Below are positions 10,925 through 23,227 of a stretch of 64,000 nucleotides of DNA, piece after piece; position 1 is the first letter of the stretch, and each line of letters starts with the position of its first letter. Source of the stretch: Jackrogersella multiformis (taxonomy: Eukaryota > Ascomycota > Sordariomycetes > Xylariales > Hypoxylaceae); NCBI GenBank assembly GCA_902806575.1, contig CADCXD010000005.1, forward strand, positions 2,728,001 through 2,792,000. The letters run 5' to 3'. The notes beneath the pieces were generated by a model that worked only from the letters and a program-made list of their open reading frames with translations, was not told the origin of the DNA and ran no database searches. The translations under genes and the position numbers were made by a program.

Positions 10925-11856
10925 ATGCGCCCCCATCTTGTCACCTCAGCTGTCCTCTCCTTCACTAAATTATCCAACACCTCCGTCACCTCTCGGGCAG
11001 CTTCAACTCTTAGATCCTCCAATTTAGCTCTTAAAACCTTCACAGCAGCAACCTGCCCTCACCAGAGATTATTCACCTCTACCGCTTCCCAGTGTGATCC
11101 TATTAGGCCTCACCCGAAGACTACTACCACCACCACCAAGACTCCGACGACACCCTCGGCATCTTTCAGCGCAATGGCTACCCCTAACAAGTCCGACTCG
11201 ATTCTAGAGCTCGTCAAGGGCCGCCGCACGTACTATGCGCTTAACAAAGAGCTCCCCGTCTCCAAGGAGCGCATCCAGGAGGTCGTCAAAGAGTCTGTCC
11301 TACACGTCCCCTCGTCTTTCAACTCCCAGTCCAACCGTGTCGTCGTCCTCTTCGGCGCAGACCACGACAAGCTCTGGGAAATCGCTAGTGATATCCTCAA
11401 GGCCATAGTGCCTGCAGATGCGTGGGAGCACACTGCTACCCGCATGAACCTGTTCAAGTCCGCTGCCGGAACTGTAAGCTCCACCCTCGCTCTTCTCTCC
11501 ATAAGTTCTTCGAATCTTGATCGCTAACGCCAAGCCAGGTTCTGTTCTTCGAGGACCAGACCGTCGTTCAGGGGATGCAGGAGAAGTTCGCGCTATACGC
11601 CGACAAGTTCCCCATCTGGGCGGAGCAGTCCGACGCCATGCTCCAGTATGTCATCTGGACAGCTTTCACTGCCGAAGGTCTCGGTGCCAACCTACAGCAC
11701 TACAACCCTCTCCTCGACGAGAAGGTCGCCAGCGAGTGGGGCATCCCCGCCACGTGGAAGCTCAACGCCCAGCTCGTCTTCGGTGGCCGCACCGGCGAGG
11801 CCGGCCCCAAGGAGTTCCAGGCCATCGAAGAGCGCGTCAAGGTCTTCGGCGCTTAA
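10925..11856 (+). CDS. Nitroreductase-family oxidoreductase (FRM2/HBN1-like)
   Basis: Two exons, 10925-11473 and 11539-11856, with a 65-base intron (gtaagc...ccag, branch GCTAAC). The product is 288 residues. From about residue 81 (MATPNKSD) it matches fungal FRM2/HBN1-type nitroreductases: an early GRRTYYAL motif, SSFNSQSNRVV, and a C-terminal LNAQLVFGG segment. Such enzymes bind FMN and reduce nitro compounds or quinones with NAD(P)H. In yeast FRM2 has also been linked to fatty-acid signalling. The first 80 residues are rich in Ser, Thr and Arg with few acidic residues, as in a mitochondrial presequence. Translation could instead start at the internal ATG for a cytosolic form. Confidence 0.85.
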
Positions 11857-13063
11857 ATGCGCCCGATACGTGAGGCCACTGCTGCTGCTGCTACTACTAT
11901 TAGTAGTACTTTAACCCTAAACCCTCGTGGCCGACGCAGAGAAAGGCTCTAAATCTAAGCGGTGTTGTGTATATGTCGAGCGCGTAAAGGGATGCCTCTT
12001 GGAAAGACAGAACTGGATTCATAGATGCTGGCTGCTGTTTTGGATAGACATGCGACGGAGTGGCGGTTCGTTCGAGCTCTTCGCCGTTCAAGAGTTCCTT
12101 AGACTACCTAGGAAGCGTTCAGCACCTATTAGAACTGAATTAAATAAATTAGTGAAACTAACGACATACTAACTAATATCATCTTACCTATAGTATCCAT
12201 CTAATAAGGATCCCAGGGTAGTGAAGTTCAGTTGATGTCGAAACTAAGTTAGCTGCATGAGTTAACTAGCCGCCCGCCCCCAAAGCATCCAAGGCTGTCA
12301 GCTGCAACTCTCGAGGAAGCATCAAGATGGAAATCATGTGACAGGCTGGCTACGAAACTGTGACGTGAGCCGCATACATGACATCTACTTACTAACTAGT
12401 CTAGGCTGGATAGGATAGGCGAGGCTGAGCTGTCGTCGAGTGGGAATAACATTAAGATATGGATGTCTTGCCCGGGAGAAGCACAAGATGTTGTTCACTT
12501 TAAGAATATCTCCGATGTTCTCCGGAACACATACACGTACACACACACATATATATACCGGTAGGTAAGGTACCTTGCTATGAAAATAAACCTTAATTTA
12601 GTACTACAGCACCGCAATGCCATTGTCGAACCATATCTCTACAGGGGGCAAAATACATAGGGGTAGTTTGCACACATATATGAAATTTAGCCCCCTTAGG
12701 TAGGTACTCAATTATACATACAAATAACCCCTATTAAGGATTTATAGATCCAATGTAAAAAGTTCAGATACAAGTCCAACATTAGATTCTATATTTATTA
12801 TCGCGCATATATTACGTGCATGTACTTACTATAGATACCGTGGCCGTTAATGGGGGACGTCTCATGTCGTTGCTTCTGTCCTGCCCAGCTCCGCGAACAG
12901 CGGATGCTAGAAGGCTGGCTCACGGTGCCTTGACCTCGATTCAACTAGCAGCTATAGTAGTCCACAAACAATTGGCAACGGACACTAGGTAGCATTCGAC
13001 GGCGATGACGCTGCCGCCATTCCTTAGATTCCCATCGCCGGGAACATAATGAGTGTGAATATG

Positions 13064-13083
13064 TACCTAGGTACCTAGGTAGG
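13064..13083. repeat. Palindromic TACCTAGGTA-type cluster
   Basis: Two overlapping copies of the self-complementary TACCTAGGTA motif in tandem, in intergenic DNA. Confidence 0.7.
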
Positions 13084-13447
13084 CACCCAGGAGGATTTAC
13101 GGAATAGAGAATCGCAGTTTCACTAGGTAGCTAAAATACAGTCCTCCCTTTTAACCCATACACTTTTAATACTGACCTAGCTCCTCGATATCTCGCTCCT
13201 CATCTTTTCGGCCTCATCACACAAGATCATACACCACACACACTCTTAACACCTGACTTAGCTAGCCTAGCCCAACCCACGGCCTTGCAAATTTCAAATA
13301 TACCCAGCGAAGTCGCTCCCAACCTAGCACCATTTCCTACTACTACGGGACGCTCTCGAGCACGAGGCTAGAACGTACGCACGGGATAAGGACGGGGTGG
13401 AATTTTGGAGGCGAATCGGTCGGGTTTGTGTTAGGTTGACGAGTGTC

Positions 13448-13465
13448 AGGGTTAGGGTTAGGGTT
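13448..13465. repeat. Short telomere-like TTAGGG tract
   Basis: About two and a half copies of GGGTTA in tandem. Fungal telomeres are usually TTAGGG, but a tract this short is better read as an interstitial or promoter motif than as a chromosome end. Confidence 0.5.
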
Positions 13466-14129
13466 GAGGCAAGAGCGAGATGGACGAGTGAATGAGGTTG
13501 GTGATGCGGGATACCAGGGCGAGGAACTAGGGCGGAGAATATTGTGGGGGGATCAAAGGGAGAGTTGATTATATGTCCCAGCCGAGTCCTCGTTAATGTA
13601 GGTACTTCCCCCTAAGCCCAAGCGCCAAGGTAAACTTACACGCACAAAAGGCAATAACACCGCCTCCTTTTACGCACATGATTATTTGCGTCGGAACCAG
13701 CCATATACGCCAACAGCCAGGAGAGACAGGGAGAGATACGTATCACCCAAGACGAACAGAAAAGTAAAACTCGCGGCCGTAGTATTTTTAGAGAGCCGCT
13801 GGAAATATATACGCCTGCCCCGTCTTCGCTCTCTATGATACACGGAGCATATGACACTACTGCCTCCCGCCGACCAATTCTACCGTGGTTCCAGAAACGC
13901 CCTTTTGCACCTTTTCTTTCCGTCGTGCCTACGTAATCGTGCCCGTCGCTCGGGTTCAGATCGTCACAAGAGCATCGCTCTAATCCAAAGTGGGGAGAAA
14001 CAACAGATCAGAAGGAATCCAGACTTCGCATAGTAAGTAGAGCTTGTTGAGTGTGGTGGTATCTCGTCTGTAGAGATAATCCTAAAGTCCTCAATATGTA
14101 ACGAGTTCTTTGATTATTTATTTTCTTCC

Positions 14130-16012
14130 TTAGGGGGCCTTAGGGGGTACCACATTCCCTCCGTCAACAATGATTTGTTGGTCAATATGACTCGAAGTAT
14201 CTCCGTATTCGAGTCGCTTGTAAGTCGTGATTCGAGCCTCGTTCATGTCTATGTCGAAGAACCGAACCCGGCGAACGTAGCCATTATAGCCACCGTATCC
14301 TCCAAACCCGGCACCACCACCGTAGCACATCCACAACTCAGGTTTTTTCGTTTCCTTGTCAGCTGAAAGCATGCAGTAGTCATTTGCATGATCGCTAGAG
14401 AATTCAATATTAGTCGATACTAGCAATAGGGGTTTATCAGGGGTACGCACTGTCCACAGCTAACCATAACAATGCCTTGCTCGACTAAAGCGTCACGGAA
14501 TCCCGAGTTAAATTTAGGAGCAGTGATACCCTCCCTTAATTCGCCCACGCGGGGAGATTCGGCATCCCTGTATTCCGGGAGTGGTATGTGGATGAAGGCA
14601 AGATCCATGTGGATGTGAGTATACTCCTTGTGTTTTTTCTTCAGGCTTTCCGAAGTCTGCCTGAACCAGTCGATCTGGTTCTTTTTGATCCAGTCGTAGC
14701 CGCTCCACTGCCGCTCGTCTGGGGAATATGAGTGCGAGTCAAGTAGGTATATGGTCAGCGCGGAATGCTTCGAAGTGCCTTGAGCTAGAACCTCGATATA
14801 GTAATTGCCAACCCCATCGATATCGTCTGGCCCAGCTACAGAAAGCGAGTATGGTAATTGTTCGATCAACGCCATCTGCCCGGCTCTGTGGAGCGGCCCT
14901 GGCCCTTCGTCATCATGGTTGCCGAATATGGACACATAGGGAACCTTATGCTTAATAAGTAGCTGCGCATATTTGAAGATGGCCGACTGTGCATCGGGAG
15001 CGGTGTCTCCGTTTACCTGGTCACCACTAAGGACGACCAGATCTGGTTTCTCCTCATCCAGTAACTTGGAAACGAAGTCTAGAGTGCGCAGATCCGCTAA
15101 ACAAGGCCCTCCTTCATATTCGTTGGGAACCGCATCTCTACAATGACCAACACCCGTGCTCAGGTGTATATCTGCCAGCTGCATTATCTTGAATTTCCCG
15201 TTGTCTTTCACCCGCGGTTGGGGCTTTATAGGTTCGAGATGGTTCCCTTGGCGGGTTGTGATATGGGCAGATGGTATATCTGAGCCAGCATTGAGTAACA
15301 ATTGTGTATTCTGCATCTGCCACCCGTCTCGAACCTCCACAGCATCGTCGCCAAAGAGGACATCAACCGAATTGACAGCCTTCTTAGAATCGCTCGCAGT
15401 CGGTTTAGATGATCGTAGCACCCATAGGCCGGCCGAACGAGGTTCCCATTTTTCATCGGCTTGGCCCTTGCCTCCTGTCGAGGGATCCAGTCGGCCAACG
15501 GTGACACCGATCACTACCTTGTCGGCGGCGGTAAGATCCTCTTCTCTCTTCCTCTGGACATGAACGTAGGCGGTGGAAACCCATGATTTACCCAAATACA
15601 GGTTTTTCTCTATCCGATGCCAGGATTCGGGGTCGAGCTTGCAGGACGAAAGTGGATTTATTTTAGAGCACTGGGTAATGGTTATATCGGTAACGACTTG
15701 GCCGTGATGATGCTGAGGCATATACTCGTGGACGGCATTAGGAAGGAGTCGGAAATTCCGATCGAGGAAGAAGATGATAATGAATGCGAAGAGTGCTGTA
15801 GCGGTTAGCTGACATATGGTGCGCACCTAGTTAGAGAGAAGATCATGTTAGTTTTGAGATACCTCTTAGGTAGGTATATATATATATATATATATAAATA
15901 TATATGTGTGTATGTATGTGTAGGTGAGTGAGTGAGTGTGTGTGTGTAGATATAGAAAGGTAGAGAGAGATAGATATATATATATAAAAAAACCTACTAT
16001 CCGTCGCGTCAT
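14130..16012 (-). CDS. Calcineurin-like metallophosphoesterase, DCR2 type
   Basis: Three exons: 16012-15998, 15826-14451 and 14394-14130. The introns are 15997-15827 (171 bases) and 14450-14395 (56 bases). The product is 551 residues, close to yeast Dcr2 (578). All metal-binding blocks are visible: LADIHLS (near 218), VVLSGDQVNG (near 269), GNHDDE (near 307), FIHIPL (near 417) and GHDH (near 463). The last block is completed exactly by joining exons 2 and 3 (CA + C). Exon 1 encodes only MTRRI, placed before a membrane segment near residues 10-25, so a type II membrane protein is likely. Dcr2 of yeast is a phosphatase acting in cell-cycle progression and on the UPR kinase Ire1. The role here is by family only. 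Confidence 0.88.
15875..15990. repeat. AT and GT dinucleotide runs inside the first DCR2-like intron
   Basis: A TA run (about 15877-15904), a GT/GAGT run (about 15905-15950) and another TA run (about 15973-15985) fill most of the 171-base first intron. They explain why that intron is about three times longer than its neighbours. Confidence 0.8.
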
Positions 16013-17034
16013 GATGTTCGAGATGAATATGTTCGGCTACCTAGCAGACGTCGCTGCTGGCCCGACTTCAGGTAGATATTGTATGTTAGCACAGTAGCGA
16101 TGTCGTAGTGATGGGCGCCAGCGGCCAATCATCTTCAGCTATGCGCATCTAGATACCATAGACCCTTCAAGTTTGTCGATTGTCAATTGTCGACACAGCG
16201 GCGCGCTATCAAATATTAATTCGCAGTGGTGAAGTGATGAGTTACCGACTAGAAACTAAGAAACTTGGAACTTAGAACTAGAACTTGGAACTTGGAACAT
16301 TAAAGAAACGATCCAAGGAGAAATAATTCAGACCCCGGCCAAGTATCGCCCGATAATGATAATCTGGGGAATCGCGACTACCTATCCTAGGTACCTACCC
16401 TAGATAGGTACTACCTACCTAGGGTAGCTAATCCATGCCAAGACATGTCTATCCCTTCCCGGATCGAGCTTGGTATACTTCGACACCACGTACCGGTCCT
16501 GCCAACTTGATAAGATAAGTACTTGATGGCAATGTATCTGATGCGCCACATGCATTCATTGAATCGTCCATTCAATACCTAATTCATATGACAGCTCACA
16601 CTGGAACCACTAATATCTCCGACAAATCTACCAACAAATACCTACCTAGGTACCTAGGGTATATCTACCTACTTGCTGAGTTACACCAACCTCTAGGTAT
16701 ACCTCTATTTACCTGGTAAGCGACATGGTGAAGCCTTAAGCAAGAATATCTCCGAGACACAGTTAAAAGGGATAGCCCTCATATTAGTCTTGTACATCAC
16801 CTTCATTCTGCTTGAAGAATGTCAATATTATTAGCACATTACTAAAAGCAGTCTTATTAAATCCTACAATTCCTTCCATTCATGCTGACTGACAAATACC
16901 TAACTCTACTCTAACTTACCGAGGTCTATGTCAATGTTGGCTTGTTGACCAAGTGTTGCCTTCAAACCTTATGCCAAACTCCCATATACCCTATCCCGTG
17001 AATCTTGGATTCCTTTAGAGGCACAAACCATAAA
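16013..17034. other. Intergenic region upstream of the DCR2-like gene
   Basis: 1.0 kb holding the DCR2-like promoter and the RhoGAP 3' UTR. It contains a GAACTTG tandem (16255-16300) and palindromic TAGG/CCTA clusters (16385-16426, 16640-16665). No supported gene. Confidence 0.55.
16385..16426. repeat. Palindromic TACCTAGGTA-type cluster
   Basis: Nested inverted copies of CCTAGGTACCTACC lie around a TAGATAGG centre. The segment could form a hairpin of about 15 base pairs. Confidence 0.65.
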
Positions 17035-20000
17035 CTACTTCCCGTCACAATCTGCATTGCCATCGAGCATCAGAAGCTCCTCGGCAATATCCCACAACTG
17101 TGCTGTTTGGCTACCAGGGGTGATCTTCCCCCAGTGGCCCTTCCGTACCATACCGCCACCCCTTTTCCTAAACCCGCCATCCCCACGATGGCTTTCCCCG
17201 CCACTACTCGCTCCGGCCCGCTTCTTCATGCTTCGACGTATACGATCTTTTAATTCCTCTTGGTTCTCGGTGTGTTCCGAGTAAGACGAAAAGACGGATT
17301 CGTCCGGCATTTCCCGTCTAATACTGCGGCGGCTTTGTCCATCGACTTGTGCCTCGCCGGCTAGGGCTCGTATGTCTTCCTGCAGTGCGACGCTATCCCG
17401 AATCCCTCGAAGCCGAGCCGTAAATTGCTTAAAGACCGTCACTCGCTTCTCAGCCGCTTCAGCTCTCTCGCGCCACATTTTACACTCACGCTTCGCTACC
17501 CTGAGCTGCTCACACAACTTGCCAATATCCATGTTCTCGCGGGCTTCCAGCTGTCGCCGCAGTTGTGTGTTTTCTTCTGTTCTGTGTTCGAGTCGCCTCT
17601 GTAAGTGGCGAATCTGGGCGTGGAGCATCGAGTTACTACTCCCAGGTCGAGGGCTCCCAGTTGACGCCCTTTCATCTCCACTCTCGTAATGTCTAGTCGG
17701 GGAAGTGGACGGAGACGGGCGGCTGAAGGTGATGTGTTGAGCTACAGGGGGTTCTTCGAGATGAGGGACCATAGTTCCTAGACGAGGCGGTTGATCGAGC
17801 GCTCGGTCGCGCAGAGGAACTGGATTGGCCGATGAAGATAGGGGCGCTTTTCTTGGAGCAGAAAACGTATTACTGGTAGGCCTCAAGGAGACGTACGGAA
17901 ACTTGCTTTGCGTGTCCTCGGGGCTTGCCTGGGAAGAAGCCTGGCCAACATTGCTGCGATTCGCTGCTGATGCAAATTCCCCATTTTGCGTTGGTGTATC
18001 TGCCGGTCTAAACCAGTCTTTGAAGTAGTCAAGGTCCTTTGGTGGCGTGCTAGCTGCCGGAGAGACTTCAGACTTGGTAGACTTAGACGGTGAATCGTTT
18101 CTCGAATACGGAGATAGAATGCTACTAGGCTCCTTAGAACCTCGTTCGACTTTCCCTGGGAGTACAGCCGTTGAGCTAGCAGGCGAATATTTGGAGGCAC
18201 TATCAAACAGTGCAGTCATGGCTTTTACAGCCCCATTAACCGGTCTCGAGTTCGAACGCTGTGAAATTGGCCTGCTGCCTCGGTCGAAGACACTTGCGGC
18301 TGGAGATGCCGTCCCTGGTTTTCGGGGAGAAGCTATTCCTTTTGAACGTTCAGTCTGAGGCGATTTCTCAAACATACTTCTCTTCTCAGGTGAAAGCCTA
18401 GCCGGCACCAGCTTCCCCCCATTTCGCATGCTCATGAGCTGCCGTTTCCATTCTGGCGTGGTTTGCCTCTTTTCTCGTTGCGCCAAACATTCTTCGCTAT
18501 GCCGAAAAGGACCATTGCCTGGACTCCGTCTTAAACGTCTTTCCTTCGCAACCCTTGCTAGAGATTCCGCACTAGCTTTACTGGCCAAAGATAGAGCCTT
18601 CCACTTGTCAGCAGGGGTCGCATCACGAGACCCAATATCCCGATACCCCCCAACTGGGCTGCTGGATAACCCCTTAGTTGAAAGGGATGGCCTGACTGGT
18701 GTTGTTGGCTTATTCTCTGCCCATTTCCCCCCATTGGTTCTAATTTCTGGTATGAAAGACCTAACGCTGTGAAATGTCATCTCACTTCCAGATACTCCAT
18801 TATCCAGTGGGCTTCCATTGTGGTATATTGAGAGGTTTGCATGCCTATGTGGTGTTTGTCCATCTCTTGGCGCATACGGGTTAGTCGATGGACTTTCCTC
18901 AACTGTCGGCGAAAGGCATTGTGCTAAGACTCTAGCCCGAGTCCTACACGAGGAGCCAGAATTAGATCGTCGTGATCGCCGTCGTTTAATAGACAGTGGT
19001 TCAAGTTGACTTTCGGCAATACCTTGGGGCTCTAGTAAGTTAGTTTCTATTTCCAGTCGTCAACATGCGTCGTTGTGGATGATGTACGAATTTACCTACT
19101 CGGTGTATGGGTTTGGCTTATGGGCCTTGGAGAAGTGGTTCTATCCTTGTGGAAGGATGGACTAGGCTCATCCCATTCTGGCGGTTTTCTTAATGAGAAT
19201 GTGTCCGAGGCGGATGAGCTTAACTTGGCCCTGTCTATCCTGTGTCTAATGGCGCCTTCGTTTCTTCTGATCTTCAATGTCCCCAAACTTCGCATCTGTC
19301 GAACCACCTCTCTCCAATGCACTATCAGCATCTCTGCAATGGCATTCGCAACGTGTATTTTGTCCACCGTTAAGAGCGAGGTTGAATCATCGGCGGAGGC
19401 TTTAGACCTCTTGTGTTTGCGCCTCTCCTTCCGAGACTTCGGGGGCGACACCGGGAGCAGTACCAGCCCGGATGCCGGGTCTGCTATCTTCATCCTGTAT
19501 GACTTGATTAAGTCATTTATTAAGAGGGGGCCAAATACTATTCCTAAGGCATTATAACCCATCAAGCCGGCTGTTGGAAGAGGCCTCCCTTCCTCGTCCT
19601 CTCGAGGAGCGTTCTCCGCAGCTCGACCGACAAAGCATAATAGGCCCAATACTGCGCAAATAAGTTCCCTCTGGTATTGTGACTTTACAGTTCCAATGGC
19701 GAGTGCGATCAACCGTGCGCGAAGTTTGGTTTCCTTGGTCATGGTAAGCTCGGGGTCGGCATGAAGCTGGCTATGAATTGCAACAAATGCGTCAAACAGT
19801 GACAGGGAGCCGAGAAGGCCACCCGGTAGCCCGGCTAGAAACTTCTTGAACGTGGAGGCAACATCATGGGCACTATATTTTATATGGACAGGGAGGTTCG
19901 GGCATCGAGTCGTGGCTGAGATATCGTTTGTGTCTCTATCGGCGCAATAGTAATCATAAAGAGTATTCACAACTCGAACCGAGCCCGGTATCCGAAAGAT

Positions 20001-20848
20001 CCCTCGAGTACCAGCTACGACAAGTTCATATTAGCTGGGGAGAAGTATAATTAACTAACTCTTGTTTGCTGACCTTGCTGTACAAGAGCTTGTGCAAGTG
20101 CTCGGAAGCACGTTGGTAATACTAAGGAGCAAGGGGTGTATTCAGGGGGCAAGTATAATAAACTCTTCCCGCACAGTCTAACTAGATCCTGAAGGGTTAC
20201 ATTTTCTAGTCCGTCCTTCTTTGGATGATGTACGAGATTCAAAGCAGCATCGCTGATGCTTCGTCGGCGCCGAAGCTGTTTTTGATCCGATTTGATAATT
20301 ACAGTCTGCGTTGACTGGCCGGAAGATGATCGTCTCAAGGCTTTAGAGAGCCAGCTTGTCTTTCGAGTTGGAATCGTCTTGAGACACATTTGCCCATTAG
20401 TATCATAGACGGGTCTCTTCCCGGCTGGTCGACCTCACTCACAGAGTCTATAGAAAAGTCACCAGGCACGAGTGACCGAATACCGTACTAGAATTACCCA
20501 GTCAGTAGACCGATAGGCTGACAAAAATCTAAGGGAAAACACCACCTTCTTTGCGAGTCGGTTGTACTCGTTAACAAACTCTTCCCTATCATCTACCTCA
20601 TCACGATCAAAAAGCAACCCTCGGTCGCCGCTCGAAGAGGTCCAAGTGCTGCTCCTGCGGCCGGGAACTTCTAAGGTGCCAAGTGAGCGGGAGGTGGTAA
20701 GAGCTGCTTGTGGTCTAACAATGGTAGAGTGCGAGATTGGGCGTCTTCGTTGATAAGGGAAAGGCTGCGAAGACGTAGACCAGCTTGTGTGTATAGGCTC
20801 TTTGCCTTTATTGGGAATAGGAGCAGTATCATAATGATAAGACTGCAT
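17035..20848 (-). CDS. RhoGAP-domain protein with C-terminal coiled coil
   Basis: Four exons give 1190 residues: 20848-20546, 20416-20074, 20014-19100 and 19046-17035. Introns 2 (59 bases) and 3 (53 bases, gtaggt...aaatag) are clear. The first is less sure, because only an acceptor at 20417 restores phase. The RhoGAP domain lies at about residues 180-400. GTRGIFRIPGS is created across intron 2, with the catalytic arginine finger at about Arg223, and KFLAGLPGGLLGS and GPLL follow. The 670-residue tail is Ser/Pro-rich with a coiled coil near 1000-1070 (HLQRRLEHRTEENTQLRRQL). The protein should stimulate GTP hydrolysis by a Rho-type GTPase, hence act in polarity or wall signalling. Which GTPase is unknown. 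An alternative reading is a shorter gene starting at the ATG at 20389. Confidence 0.82.
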
Positions 20849-21641
20849 CTGAGCGACTATATACCTACCTAGGTAGGAGGTAGGTAAGCAAGGGACAAGC
20901 TTCGGATGTAGAAAGCAACAGAAAAATACTGGACAGAAATATGGAAAAAGTTGTAATTGTAAAGATGAGTGCTTTGGTATAGTTCAGCTACATGATGTAT
21001 GGTCGATGATTTTTACCTATTACCTACTACTTCATGTACCTACCTAGGTAAGTAGGTAGGTATGCTTATATGTGTTACCTAATAATTAGAATATATCCTT
21101 CCTTCTATGAATAAGGTTGTTTGAGAATTGTCTACATGGGTTCCAAGGAAACCACGAGTAAAGAGCCGAGATTACCTCAAGTAGGTACCTACATGTAGGT
21201 TCTAGGTTCTAGGGACATCAGGTACTGAAGGTACTATCGCATATATCATATATCTTGATAGATATAAGAAGGTACCTAGGTAGACACGATGGTCAACCTA
21301 TAACCAAAAAAATTGTATATCTTTGAGGTATATTGCACTTCCAAGACGTCCTATGGTTAATAGTAGATCCAGTCCGGTTTTATTCCCTACCAAACCTCTC
21401 CTTCTAGACCGTTGTGTAATCCTCCCTTAGCCCTTAACCTAGATACTGTGAAAGACTGAAAAAAACCTATGCGGGTTCAGAAGGACTGATCCTTATGCAA
21501 CCACTTTAGTCTTTCGAACGCCGGACTCCTCTGCAATGCCCATCAATAAGCCCCCCTTGAATCCAGAACCTCGTTCCCGCCATTTCCAAGGTGTCGTATT
21601 CGTCGTCAAAAAAATCTGTTAGGCTTCCTCCCCTTTACCGA
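20849..21641. other. Intergenic region between two minus-strand genes
   Basis: 793 bases with several TACCTAGGTA-type clusters (20861-20886, 21035-21062, 21182-21200, 21270-21282). It should hold the RhoGAP promoter and the SNF4 3' UTR. No open frame of interest. Confidence 0.55.
21035..21062. repeat. Palindromic TACCTAGGTA-type cluster
   Basis: A TACCTACCTAGGTAAGTAGGTAGG-like segment, self-complementary over most of its length, in the RhoGAP upstream region. Confidence 0.65.
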
Positions 21642-23227
21642 TCACGGAGGAGGGAAGTATTCACCCTCGTCGCTAGTAACGCCAGTGAACAAGACGTACT
21701 TGAGGATATCCGAAAGGGAAATAATGCCCTTTAGATGCCAATTATCATCGATGACTACCAGCCTGTGGACTCGGGATTGACGTAGAGTGATAAATATCGA
21801 ATCAAGCCTATCGTCCTCTTGGCAAGTGTAGATCCCTTGAAAATCTTCCGGCCTCTTCGATAGTGCCTCTCCTACCGTCGACTTCAACTCGTCGTAAGCA
21901 CCTCCCTTAATACACGGTATAACATCGACGGCCTCGAACACGTTGATCACGACATTGTTCTTGTCAATGATGGGCACAGCAGAGATATTGTGAACCACCA
22001 TCAGATTGATCACTTCAAGAACCGAGTCCGTCATCTTGGCCGTCGCAAGATTATTGTACGTTCCCAGCCCGATCTCTCGCACCGACTGCTTGAGAAGTAT
22101 GGTGTGCTGCTCTGTGTTGACGGCGATAAATTTGAGGATGCGATACTGCGTGATGACGCTTACCACCGTCTCCCTCTCGGTTTCGTGGTCGATGTCGATA
22201 AGCGGAATTCGGCGAGCGCGACTCTTCAGCATGCGGCTACATGCCTCGTAGAGCGGCTTTGTCGGGTGGACGGACACGGTTTCCAACGGGAGGACACCGA
22301 TTGCCTTTTCAATGTCTTCAACCGAAGCGTTAGCCACACAGATTCAATCAACACCCTCCGCATATTCGCGCACTCGCACATTCGGAAATCGGTTGCAACA
22401 TACCACGGAGACTGCTCAACCTAAACTTGTCTACATCGTCGATATGCTCGGGGAATTGGCAGTAGTACTGGATCAAATTTATATAATCGGTCGCAGTTAG
22501 CAGGCCGGCGAATCTGGACTGATGCGAATCCCAAAGAGGCGCGGACACGATTCCTAACAGGTTGCACGTTAGGACCGATTCGGACTGTCACGAGGGTTTC
22601 TTCTTATTTACTAATACCATTCTGAATCAAGATGTCCAGGCTCTTCTTGATCAAGAGATCATTGTCGAGCACAATGAGGCGGAAGGAGAGCGGAAGTACG
22701 TCGTAACTAGTTCTTACTCGAAGAAAGTTGCGCAAGCCTCTCTATAAGCAATGGAAATATGGTTAGTAAATGGTTGAGAGCCCAAGGTCCGAGAGTCGGA
22801 TTTTAGACAAGAGGAGAGAGAAAGGGAAGGGAAGAAAAGAGAAGCACGAGAGGAACAAAGCGGGAAGAGCGCGGAAAACTTTTAGCACATAATAGCACAT
22901 AACAGCATAGAATAGCATATAATATGGAATATGGAATATGGAATGCGGGTTCCAATAGCTTACCAGGCCTTGCAACTGATCTTCATCAATGGGAGTCATT
23001 GGCGTCGTGGGTACGGGTGTTGTACGACTCCGAAATTTAGGTCTGAGATACGAGGATGGCTGCACAAAGGGAAGCTCGTGACCAGCTCGAGGCAGCGGTA
23101 GTAGCGGTGGTAGCAGTGGTATGGACGATTCCAAGCCCGACAGCATGGCGGGGGCGGTCGCGGTTGGCGCACGCTGTGGCTCGTCGCCTGGCGGAGTTTT
23201 GGGTTGGCGGCTCGAAGGGTCATCCAT
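21642..23227 (-). CDS. snf4: AMP-activated protein kinase gamma subunit (SNF4 homologue)
   Basis: Four exons give 403 residues: 23227-22964, 22741-22618, 22553-22404 and 22315-21642. The introns are 222, 64 and 88 bases, the last two with CTAAC branch sites. The protein has a proline-rich N-terminal extension of about 88 residues and then four CBS repeats (two Bateman modules). Hallmarks are FLRVRTSYDVLPLSFRL, IVSAPLWDS, FAGLLTATDYI, the joined LRDIEKAIGV, and VHRLVVIDD near the C-terminus. It is the nucleotide-sensing regulatory subunit of the Snf1 kinase, controlling glucose derepression and stress responses. Every junction restores a conserved block, so the model is firm. Intron 1 carries short TATGGAA tandems. 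Confidence 0.93.

Larger units (their letters stand above)
11857..14129. other. Intergenic region, convergent genes
   Basis: 2.3 kb between the nitroreductase stop and the DCR2-like stop. It holds CA/TA dinucleotide runs near 12535-12557, palindromic TACCTAGGTA copies (13064-13083) and a short telomere-like tract (13448-13465). No supported gene. Confidence 0.55.
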
